Shown: piece by piece, positions 54,456 through 64,000 of the stretch | Numbering within the stretch: position 1 is the stretch's first letter | How the letters are laid out: each line of letters starts with the position of its first letter | DNA from: Blasia pusilla | Taxonomy: Eukaryota; Marchantiophyta; Marchantiopsida; Blasiales | Reading direction: 5' to 3' | Length of the DNA: 64,000 nucleotides | NCBI GenBank assembly: GCA_050084515.1 | Contig: CM114271.1 | Coordinates: forward strand, 37,944,001 to 38,008,000 | Translations under genes and position numbers: made by a program | The notes under the pieces: generated by a model | The model's input: the letters and a program-made list of their open reading frames with translations, nothing else | Database searches by the model: none | Told to the model about the DNA's origin: nothing

Positions 54456-55290
54456 TTTTCATTTCTTCCAAGTATGTAGTCTTGCCATGAAACTTTATCA
54501 AAAAATTTATTGGAGTTCTTTGAAAAACTTTGCAAAGGCCAATGGCAAATGGGTCTTTAACCAAAAGTCAAAAAATGCAAAAGTCATTCTAGACCTTGGT
54601 AATTAGATTGAGACGAAGAAAAGACTTCTTTATTTTTCATTTCTTCCAAGTATATGCTCTTGCCCTGAAATTTTGTTACCTTATTTATAAGAGTGCTTCT
54701 AGAAATTTTGGAAAATTTTATAGCAATCAAAAGTCCAAAAAAGCAAAGGTCATTGTAAACTTTGGGGATTAAATCAGGAAAGAAAAAAGGACTTGTAGAT
54801 TTTTTTCAATTTTTTCCTTCTATATGATCTTGCCTTGAAATTTTGGCAACTTTTATATGGGAAAATTTACCTTACCTTGAAAATTTGTCATGTTTTTTAT
54901 ACAAGTGTTCCCAAAAACCTTTCAAAATTTCATGGCAAATGGATGTTCAACCCAAAGTAAAAAAATCCAAGGTCATTCTAGACCTTGGTGAGTAGACAAA
55001 AAAAGAAAAAAATGACTTGTGTATTTTTCATTCATTCCAAGTATATGCTCTTGCCTTGAAACTTTACCATTTTTTTATAGGAGTATTTCCAAAAATCGTG
55101 AAAAAATTCATGCCAATTGGATGTTGAACTTAAAGTCCAAAAATACAAAGGTCATTCTAGACCTTGGTGATTGGATCAAGAAAGAAAAATGAACTTAGGT
55201 TTTTTTTTTCCTTGTATATGCTCTTGCCTTGAAACTTTATAAACCTTTTTTGAAGTAGTGTTTTAAAAAACCTTGCAAACATTTTATAAG
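54455..55290. repeat. Second tandem repeat, about 175-bp unit, five copies
   Basis: TTTCATTTCTTCCAAGTAT starts units near 54458 and 54636, with decayed starts near 54808, 55028 and 55205. Shared internal words are TGCTCTTGCC, AAGTCCAAAAA and TCATTCTAGACCTTGG. Unit length resembles the 48-49.6 kb satellite but I see no sequence match. It begins directly at the end of the LTR-like block. Confidence 0.75.
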
Positions 55291-58079
55291 TGTTTCCCTA
55301 AAAGTTTGTTGCAAAGTTGTTTTAAAGAGTGTTCCCTTGCAAAGTTTTTTGTTACACATTTTGATTATTTTCTCTACTACTTACTTATTTCCCACGTGAT
55401 GCATTTGATTACAGGCATGGAAAAAAAAAACCACAAATCGAGATATAGAGTAAAGTTCTTACACACATGTTGAATGTATAGAATGTAACATCATGAAAAT
55501 TGAAGAATAAAAACCTCATCTCCCTCATTCATTTAAAGAAAAGATTAACAATAGCTTATTTTGTAACTCTCCTAATTTGGCAAAATGAAAACTAGTAATT
55601 TCTTGCAAGTACAATGCACTTGATTAAATTAAATTTTATGGAAATGAAAATAATCATAGTGAGATTCTTAATTGACTTTCTAAATTTTTTTAATTAATTT
55701 TGGCTGAAAGAAGCTATCACAGATTTCTCTATCTCCCACTTCAGGGGTAAAAAACTACTCATTTTGATCCTTTTTTTTAATATAGTTTTAATTTCCCTTT
55801 TATCCAACCTTGGAAAAAACCTAAAATCACTTTCATCCTTTTGAAGAATATTTATTTTCCACTCTTTCATGTGTATCCTCTCTCATTTTTCCAAAATGAC
55901 ATGTTATTTCTCCTCCAAATTTAATTAGAAATTTCAGTTTTGAATTAATCTTATGTAAATATTAATAAATAGCTATAAAAAATTTTTTTGAATTTTTTTA
56001 ACTATGAAGGATCTTAGCTCATTTTGAGGACCAAGGAATGAGCAATACTTCGAAATTTGTCCATGAAGCTATATAATGAAGCCTATTCTTAATTTTAACC
56101 TATACTTAGCTGAAAAGTAGAACGAGGGGAAGGTTTTAATAATTATATTTTTTCATTATTTTTCATTTAAAGACTTTAAAATAAAATTTCATGAAATAAA
56201 ATTCCCAATGAAATCTTCCAAAGTTCCAAACTCTCCCTCATATTTATCATCTTTTCTCATTTGAAAATTTGAATTTATTTTTTCTAAATTTATATCAAAA
56301 ATATTCTATCCAAAATTGATTTTCAAGTTTAGTTTGGAGGGAGATTTAATTTAAATTTTGAGGAAAAAATATAAAAAAGACATTTTGACAAGAATTATTC
56401 TTAAAAAAATAATAGTTCTAACCCATCTTTATTTTATTTTTTCATTTTTTTAATGTTAAATCCATATGTGTGTAATAACTTCACATTATTATCCTCCATA
56501 TGTGAGTGGTTTTAATTCCAATCATTTTACCTAGTGCATTGTGTAGGAAAATAAATTTCTAGCATACTAAACTTGTAAATTTATAAAATTTTATCTAAAA
56601 ATAAATTTGATCTAACTACAAAAACCTTTTCCCATTTAATTTTTATCTGAGTATAAGATAAAATCAAACATTAATTTAGAGGCTTCACGTATGGCACTCG
56701 TGGAGAGCTTCTCAAAATGAGTTCCAATCAATAAGAATATAGTATGTTGAATTTCCATAGTTTAACATCCAAAAAGCTTAGGGATAAATAGTAAATTTAA
56801 ATTTCCACATAATAAATATATTTCTATTAATGAAACCCTATTTTTTAAAATAGAAATTTATTATTATTAATTCCAAGAGAAATTAGTTTGAGCATATTTA
56901 TTTGATTATTTTTCTAAGCCTCATGATCAAATTTTTCTCCCCACCAAACTAAAAAAAAAAAGAAATGAAAGTCACTCTTATCCTTTTAAAGAACACATGT
57001 TCTTTCCCTCTTCGATAACTATCCTTCCTCATTTTTTCCAAAATAATAAGTAATTTCCCCTAGAAACCAATTTTTGAGTTTGAAAATTTCTTATTTTCCA
57101 TTAAATGTAACAATTTTATTATCATTTTTCAAATGAAAAAGAAAAATCATATGAGGGAGACTTATAATTTTTTATTAAGAAAGAGAAAATTTTCAACAAA
57201 GTTTTCTTTTAAAATAAAAATTACGTTTATCTCTTTCCTCTTTCTCTCCTTACTATGGGATACTCCTAGAAGTGATGGGCTGCATGAGCATTCATGCAAT
57301 CCATCACTTTGTTGGTGGGTTTTATGAAATAAGAAAAGAACTTAGAAATTAATGAAAGTTAGTAGGATGAAAATAAAGATCACATGATCTCTAAAAACTT
57401 GAATGAAAGGCTCCAACATTTTTGCCTTCATCTCCTTTGTGTACATTTTCTTGTACACATCCCACTCATGCACTCATGGAATAAAGCTATCTTCATGAAC
57501 ATTTGACGATTTTTAAGGAACTTCTTCATCTTGTCTACATCAATCCCCATTTAATGAATTGAGTTTCTTTTTTAATCATTATCAAAAAATTAAACCAAAT
57601 GTATACAAAGATATCATACATGAATGTGATCAAAGCTCTACAAAGATATCATTTCTACATGATATCCTTGAATATTTATTTTTTTCTTTGTGAAAAGGAC
57701 GAATTTATGTGTAAAGAATCAAACTATGCCAATTTCTCTCAGATTTCCTTATTTTCCAATAAAAATGAAAAAATTGAATAACGTCTGAAAAATGATAACT
57801 TCTTCTAAAATGCCAAATTCACTAGTTGGTTAGATTTGAGGTTTGAAATAAAACTATTGCACATTATATTGAGACTGTTTGCAGAAGCTTTTGATACTTC
57901 TAGCTAGATTTTACTTTTGAGAAAATTGGAAACTACCTTGCAAGACTTTGAATTGGCTTAATCTATAATATGATTGGCGATCTCATATGCATATTAAGAC
58001 AATATAGTGAGATAATAAGATAAAACAACAGCAAACTTGGAATTTTATCTCTTAATTCACACTTGATGTTTAGAGAAGC
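55291..58079. other. AT-rich DNA without recognisable gene
   Basis: Long A/T homopolymer-rich sequence. Short open frames only (for example 57133-57327 and 57599-57781), none with motifs. Confidence 0.5.
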
Positions 58080-58410
58080 GAAAATGAATAGAAGAGGGAA
58101 ATCATTTCATTAATTAGAATTAACTAATGATTTAATTAATGTGTGTTATTTTGATGGGAGGAATGGAGGGGCAAGAGTAAGTATTGTTTAAAATTTTATT
58201 GAATGGTGGAATTATTTAGGGGAGTGGGATATTATTTATATTTTAATTGAATATTGGGATTATTTAGAAGAGTGGAATGTTATTATTCCTTTCAGATTTA
58301 AGAAAATAAAATTCTATTTTAATTTTTAAATAAAAACTATGATTATTTGAAAAATAAAATATTCTCATGTGTAAGCATAGGCATGCTAACTAGTTTAGTT
58401 AAATCGATGA
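58080..58410 (+). repeat. AT-rich dispersed repeat, third copy
   Basis: Includes GTAAGCATAGGCATGCTAACTAG at its end (58371-58393 region), the reverse complement of 26965-26990, and TTATTTAGAAGAGTGGAATG, matching the reverse complement of 28340-28370. Confidence 0.55.
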
Positions 58411-58524
58411 TTGTAATCTTCTTCCATAAATAAATATTCTATTTTCATCATTACGAAACTAAAAATCAGGTGTTTTATTACTAATCTACACTATGAAGGG
58501 CGTTAGCAATTTTATACAGGATCA

Positions 58525-59200
58525 TGTATAAAACGAACTTATGTCCGTCCCTAGGATGGACGTGTCTATGCGGGCCCAAGTACCTACGACAAGGTTGCAT
58601 GTGGACAAAGTCCTTGTCTGTGGACTTATGTCCGTCCTATGGAAGGACTTATCCGTATGGGCCCCATCTTTCCCTTCTTTCTCATTCCCCTTACTTGCCT
58701 TTGTGTTCCATACTCCCCCATTTCTTCCTCCCTCCACCTCCACCTCCACTCCCTCCTCCGTCATTGTTGCTCTCTTCCTTGTTTTGCCTTCCATCATGGA
58801 CTAAAAGTGTCGGTCCCACCTCTTGGAACACATGTCCATGGACATGTGCAGACTTGTCCATCCATGTCCGTCCTAAGGAAGGAATTGTCCATTTTTGTGC
58901 AACCATGACCTACGGCCCGCACTCAAGCCCACCCTCGGAGCTTGTTGAGCCCTTTCCGATTTTGTGGCTCAGGCCCGCACATGGTGTGCTAGGCCACCAT
59001 TGGATGGGCTCGCGGCCCAGAGCTTGCCTTGCGAGCCTCAGGTCTACCCAATTGTGATCGAATCTGCCATGTGTAGGGTGTGTGGGGGCCAAGACGCGGG
59101 CCACAAAACCGGTGTGGGCTCAACTAGCCTGGGTGCCCTCTACGGGCTCGGATACGGGCTGTGGGTATCTGAGCGGCATGCTCATTCCCCTATAATCTAG
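58525..59200. repeat. GC-rich TIR-family copy, split by a MITE
   Basis: CTTATGTCCGTCC...GCGGGCCCAAGTACCTACG (up to 58588) continues after the MITE as GGCCCGCACTCAAGCCC (58914 on). The composition is that of the 38.8-39.7 kb element. Outer ends are decayed. Confidence 0.55.
58590..58907. mobile_element. hAT-like MITE, 318 bp
   Basis: Left end CAAGGTTGCA, right end TGCAACCATG; flanks ACCTACGA and ACCTACGG (7 of 8). Nearly the same interior as 41615-41925. Confidence 0.87.
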
Positions 59201-59248
59201 ATTTTATAAGGACATGGAAAGAGGAAAGAAGAGAGAGTAAGAGAGAAG

Positions 59249-59552
59249 CAAGGTTGCATGTGGAAAAAGTCCATGTCCTCGGACATGCCCAAGTCCGTCA
59301 TATGGAAAGACTTGTCCATGTGAGCCCCACCTCCCCCTTCTTTCTCATCCCTCCCACTTGCCTCCACTTAACGCACTTTCCCCTTTCTTCCTTTCCCCAC
59401 CTCCATTCCCTCCCTCGTAATTGCTCCGTCCGCCCCTACCTTGCCTTCCACCACGTGCTATAAGTGTGGGCCCCACCTCTTACACTCCATGTCCACACTT
59501 GTCCGTCCATGTCTATCTTAAGGACGGACTTGTCCATTTTTGTCCAACCATG
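59249..59552. mobile_element. hAT-like MITE, 304 bp
   Basis: Left end CAAGGTTGCA, right end TCCAACCATG; flanks GAGAGAAG and GAGATAAG (7 of 8). Same family as 41615 and 58590, more diverged. Confidence 0.85.
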
Positions 59553-59560
59553 GAGATAAG

Positions 59561-60632
59561 ACTAATTATAAAAAGGTGATAAATTTCTCATAAGAAAGGG
59601 AAGAATAAGGAAATTTAATATCTAATTTTCCATAAGAGAAGAAAAGTCAAATAAGTTTGAATTTTCAATAAGGATAAAAACAAGAGGGAGAAATTTTCAA
59701 TTAAGAGTATTCCATGCGGATTTTTTTAAGAACTGGCAAATTTTGATCAAGAGAGGGGAATAGAGATCAAAAATAATTTGGAAGACGTAAGGAAAGGGAG
59801 CTAAGATAAGGGAACAAGCGACAAAATCACTTTGCTCATAAAAAATAACATCATGACTTATAATAAGTTTCCTAGAGGATGGAATGTAGTATTTATATTC
59901 CTTAGTTCCATCAGTATGGTCAATTAAGATACATCTCTCATATTTGGAAAAAATATCACATAATATCATCCCTCGTTTTATATTTGAAGGTAGGGATAAG
60001 GATTGTATGAATTATTTGTCCTTTAGTTCCAAAAAGGCTATTACTTTATTCTAGATGATAATTTGTATATACTTGCTATTTCACTTGTCTAATCCTACAC
60101 ATGTCCTTTTCTTATTTTTCACCTTTAATATCTAAAAATACTAGTAAGGGATAGCTAATAATTCTCTAACTTTAAATTAGATTATGAAAAAATATAAGTA
60201 TTACATAAGTAGAAAAAAATTCTTCCAAATTTTCATAATTGAAAGTGCATTGTGCAAGAAACTTAGATTACATTAATACTTGAGACTAATAGATATAATT
60301 CAAATTCAATATTATTTTAAAGTGTTGGTTTTATAAACCATTTTCTTTCTAGTTGTACACTATCTCATATGCTGTCATATCATGTTTTTTATTTGTCCAT
60401 CATGCAACTAAAATGTTCAAAGGTAAAAAAATCTCCTTGTAAATAAAACATAAAAAATTATTTAAACAAAACTTATGAATCATTTCAAATCAAAATGAAA
60501 TCGTAACCAACTGTTTGTGGATGAACCGTAGCTTAATGGTAGCATTGGGTTGGATCAACCCAAGAACACACAAACATTCTTTCATCTACATGGCAGCCTT
60601 CATAAACATTTCCTAGCATAAACCCTCTTTAT
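59561..60632. other. AT-rich DNA, possible trace of copia pol
   Basis: The minus frame 59969-59697 reads YERCILIDHTDGTKEYKYYI then SRKLIISHDVIFYE, resembling the segment C-terminal to copia integrase (GY...KAYR..NP.T.K...S.DV.F.E). About 70 codons only. The remainder shows nothing. Confidence 0.5.
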
Positions 60633-60670
60633 AAAATCCTCTCCCTTCCCATGGAAAGGGAGAGGATTTT
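60633..60670. repeat. Perfect 15-bp-arm hairpin
   Basis: AAAATCCTCTCCCTT and AAGGGAGAGGATTTT flank an 8-base loop, and a second TCCATGGGAAGGG copy follows. It could be a foldback remnant; no terminator role is expected in this eukaryotic setting. Confidence 0.7.
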
Positions 60671-60819
60671 CCATGGGAAGGGTAGAGAGGGAGAATCCAT
60701 CGCCTTCCTTCTATTCCATCCCTACCCCTTGTGAGAAGATGTCGATAGACAATAGGGGAAGGGAGGGTTAAAGATAATGGAAATAGAAGTTTGATATACA
60801 ACATCCACTTCTCATTTAG

Positions 60820-60985
60820 CTCCATTAGTCTGATCCATCCCTTCTATGAAGAGAAACTTAGAATTCTAAGTGGATGGCCCCGACTTAGACTTCGAAGGAA
60901 TCATAGTTATATCATAGAGACGATTTACTAAGTAGAGAATTATTATAATGACCTAACCCTATTTTGCACTAGGATGCGAGGTTGT
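60820..60985 (+). repeat. Copia LTR fragment
   Basis: CTAAGTGGATGGCCCCGACTTAGACTTCGAAGGAATCATAG-type sequence aligns with 43020-43135 of the solo copia LTR. Both ends are missing. Confidence 0.7.
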
Positions 60986-63900
60986 TCAAATTATATTTAC
61001 CTTCCATAGACAAGATAGGGACGAACCCTTCTTTGTTCCTTTCAAGAGTGGAGGTAGAGATGGGGCAAAGAGTGAGAAAGGGAATTAAGGTTGGTGGAGG
61101 AACCCTCCGTTCCCTTCACAAAGGACAAGAAAATAGAGAAAGGCATCAAAATTTTGGAGGCAATCTTTCCTTCTCTCCAAAGGTACCAAGATGGATGAGC
61201 CTTTCTTTGGAAGACGAGAGAGGATAGCTCTTCCCATAGGATTTGGTGAAGATGTAAAGTGAGTGCAATGATGCAGATAAGCTCTACAAAGGTGAAAGGC
61301 GCTCTTGCCGTGTGGGAAGCAACAAATTTTAGACGGTGACCATGAAATTCTCTGCAAATATGTGACACTTGAAAGGTTGAGTGGTGCTCCATCTAGATTC
61401 ATGAGTGGAGTGGACGGAAAATACCAGTGAGTACATGGACCATAGTAACGGAAATTGCGGCTAGCCGTTTGCGACCTGTAAGATCTATGCGTCCAACGGA
61501 AATTGCCCTAAGGTCTGCGGCCTTCCCATTTTAGTGGCTCTAGACACATGCGCTTTCTGAAGCAGGCCTTTCTGAGACATGTGACAGGGATGGCCGAAAA
61601 AGATGTGTTTTTAAGTCAAATAGATCATTTCCTTATTTACAAATACTAATACCACGAAAATCTTTTCATAACATATTTCCGTAGGATTAGACACATGCAA
61701 CTTTGGTGTGTGCAACCACAAGAATTCGGCCATGGTGCTTTCATTGGTGTGTCAAATGTCATTTCGTCACACATTTCAGACCTAGTCTCATCGTTCTTCG
61801 GGTTGACCGACTCTTGCAGACAAATGGTCCATTTCTCCTGCTTTCTGTAAGTCGCGAAGGTAATTCCACCATCGCTGACCTACTGTCGCAGAGCTCGAGA
61901 CCTACTGTCGCAGAGCAACTATATTCTCTACATCAGGACTATTTTACATCAGAGCGTGTCAAGGAGCAAATTTGAGCCGGTGCGGTAGAGTCAACTAAGG
62001 TATAGTAACTCGCTTGTTTGCAATGAGAAAAGTTCCTCTGCTGCTGCTGGTGACTGTATTAGCAGTTTCATTGCCCGCCCGCGACCTTCATTCCCAGATT
62101 CCTCTCCAGCGCCCGCCAGAGCCCATCACAGAGCCTACTGCTAGTAAGTTACTCACCCGGTTGTTCCAGATCCAGCAGATTTGAAGGCGTATCCCAAAGA
62201 GAGGGAACTGAGCTAATACTGAAACGCTAACACATGCACGATGAGGAAGGAAGACAAAAAGAAAAACAGAGGTGAAGCAGCTCTCCGGCACAACGCTAAC
62301 CCTCGCTACTAGCAAACTCTCAGTTCATTTCCTATCCAATACGAAGTTTCCTTTCCTTTCCTTTCCTTTCCTTTTCTCAGTTCATTTCCTCTCCTGTCAT
62401 TATGTGGTTTACCGAGCCGTTTTAATTAGAGGTTTTCGACTTTCATTTTTTAGGACTGATGACCTAGCTTCTCGATCACACAGTCCAACTTACCACTAAT
62501 CCCCTTGGTTTCCTGCCTTTGTTTTCCTTGCTGAGGGCTATTCATGTAGCGTTGCAATAGTAGATAATCATCTTCGTGTGACCTCATTAAATATAGTGAG
62601 TTTGTGACGATGGTTTGACCTCATAAGATCTAGAGATCTCTTCACTTAGACGGTCCTGAATCAAATAACAAAAGCGTCAATCGCGGCCGATTTCTGTGTC
62701 GCTCTATTGCAGTGCTATGAATCACTCCAACCTTCGTTCTCAAACCAACCTACACCAGGGTTTACGGAACAGAATGTGAGAGCACAGTGGAGGATGAGTA
62801 GAACATTCCCTCTCAGGATACACCATGGAGCGCAACGACATTAAATCCGAAGGCTCCGATCCGCGAGAGAGAAGTAGAAGAAGAAAGACCGGCCCATGTA
62901 AAGCTAGAGCTTCGTAGTATACGCAAGCCAGTCAGGAGACTCTGGGTTGACTATGTGTATTGACAGGGTCGCAAGATTTGGAAGGATGCTATGGGGATTT
63001 CCTTGTGTGCCCTAGAAAAACAGTCAGAAGAATGTGTTCCACGGAGAGAAAAAGTACTGAACATGTGATCACGTTGGAAACTGAAGTGAACACACGAAAG
63101 GGAGATGGAGGAATCTCAGGACCCTGTTACATCATGATCCATGGATAACCTGCAGATAAATGACGCAACGCAGCAATGATAGGATGATTGTTCAGCACCA
63201 AGTCACAAACATCTATCAACACCACGTGCTTAAACAAAACCGTTGGGGTGAGCTAAACTTTCTGTCACGAGACGGCTTTTCTACAGAATTTGGATATAAT
63301 TCAATCGTTAGTGGTATGAGAGAATAAGTAGTTCAAGGAAGGGCTCTACCTTTGTCTCTACCTCCTGCACAAGCAACAGACTACTTGACTCATGATCAAA
63401 GCGAAGTGATTTACCATCCTCTAAATGTAATCTGATACATGACTTAAACACTACATACTCAATTTGTGAAGCATTCTCGCTAGCGATTATACCAAACAGC
63501 TTTAATTTCGAATGCGTTTGAAAACATTTATGTACATTTACATAGAAGTTTTTCTGCCTGTTTAAATGCGCCAATTGCGAGCTCGCTAGGATGTTGATGT
63601 CCGTCAGCTAGAATACAGACTATCACAAAAACTCACTTCTGTAGTCAGGAATAACAAACCTTTATCATTGTACGGTAGCCACAATCGCTGCTCTGTAGCG
63701 AAAAGTATCGTCTAGGCTCTGGCTGCAGGCGACGAAGAGACGCATAGCTTATCTTCTAAGTACAGTCGCATCTTCCTTCCTACCTCTACCCGGACACTTG
63801 AAGAAAGAAAAGTAAAAGTACACGCCAGCCATCTGTAGCTGTGTCGGCCTTCATGGAAGCCCTCTCTGATTTTGAAGGTTCAGGCCTCTCGAGCTCGACC

Positions 63901-64000
63901 CGAATCATCTCTGTACTGAGCCCTTCCGAGCATATCGAATACACTTCTTCTATTCTTGAAGACAGAGATGATGACAACGGCTAGGTTTGGTCGATCATGA
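60986..64000. other. No recognisable gene; higher-GC, low-repeat end of window
   Basis: Open frames at 61703-61975 (plus) and 63977-63786 (minus) are the most protein-like but show no motif. From 61430 on the sequence has no TE signatures and resembles the PR-10 flanks, so exons of an unrecognised host gene are possible. A (TTTCC)n microsatellite lies at 62347-62375. Confidence 0.4.

Noticed and set aside
61703-61975. Possible exon
   Set aside because: Reads as moderately protein-like, but I cannot assign a family or consistent splice sites, so it is not called.

Overview
This is nuclear DNA from a plant, and almost all of it is layered, decaying transposable elements. Evidence for a plant host: one intact two-exon PR-10/Bet v 1-type gene with an intron at the position usual for that family, plant-style LTR retrotransposons primed by tRNA-Asp and initiator tRNA-Met sites, and a plant-type hAT transposase. 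The retroelement content (a Ty3/gypsy element carrying a cytosine methyltransferase, and an R2-like LINE) points to a streptophyte outside the flowering plants, such as a bryophyte, lycophyte or fern. That placement is an inference and the species cannot be named from the sequence.

Layout. 1-3.9 kb: no gene except an array of about 16 diverged palindromes, then a copia gag fragment. 3.9-13.0 kb: a complete Ty3/gypsy element (LTR-PBS-gag-pol-extra ORF-PPT-LTR) inserted inside the gag of a minus-strand copia element whose 5' LTR lies at 13.14-13.54 kb. 13.5-17.0 kb: two inverted tRNA-headed SINE-like repeats and the 3' end of an old element whose integrase ends in a PHD finger. 17.0-26.1 kb: a much better preserved relative, nested in that older copy. 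Its order is gag, protease, DNA cytosine-5 methyltransferase, reverse transcriptase, RNase H, integrase, PHD finger. 27-28.6 kb: AT-rich repeat split by a GC-rich TIR element. 31-34.1 kb: LINE with a C2H2 finger, RT, CCHC knuckle and restriction-like endonuclease. 35.2-36.2 kb: the PR-10 gene. 38.8-42 kb and 58.5-59.6 kb: hAT-type MITEs with 8-bp target duplications. 42-47.2 kb: eroded kinase-like and RING-like coding sequence plus a solo copia LTR. 48-49.6 kb: about 180-bp satellite. 49.8-51.6 kb: minus-strand hAT transposase. 51.6-54.5 kb: another integrase/PHD fragment split by a solo gypsy LTR. 54.5-55.3 kb: a second satellite. 55.3-64 kb: mostly AT-rich or unrecognised sequence.

The most notable system is the retrotransposon at 17.0-26.1 kb. 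A DNMT domain lies between protease and RT in the same reading frame as RT, and a PHD finger follows the integrase where chromoviruses carry a chromodomain. Such an element could both write cytosine methylation and read chromatin state. The PHD recurs in three independent copies here, so it belongs to the family rather than to one aberrant copy. DNMT-bearing retrotransposons are already reported from charophyte algae and dinoflagellates, so possible novelty lies in host lineage, the DNMT+PHD combination, or both. All retroelement ORFs here carry stops or frameshifts. Only the PR-10 gene looks intact.
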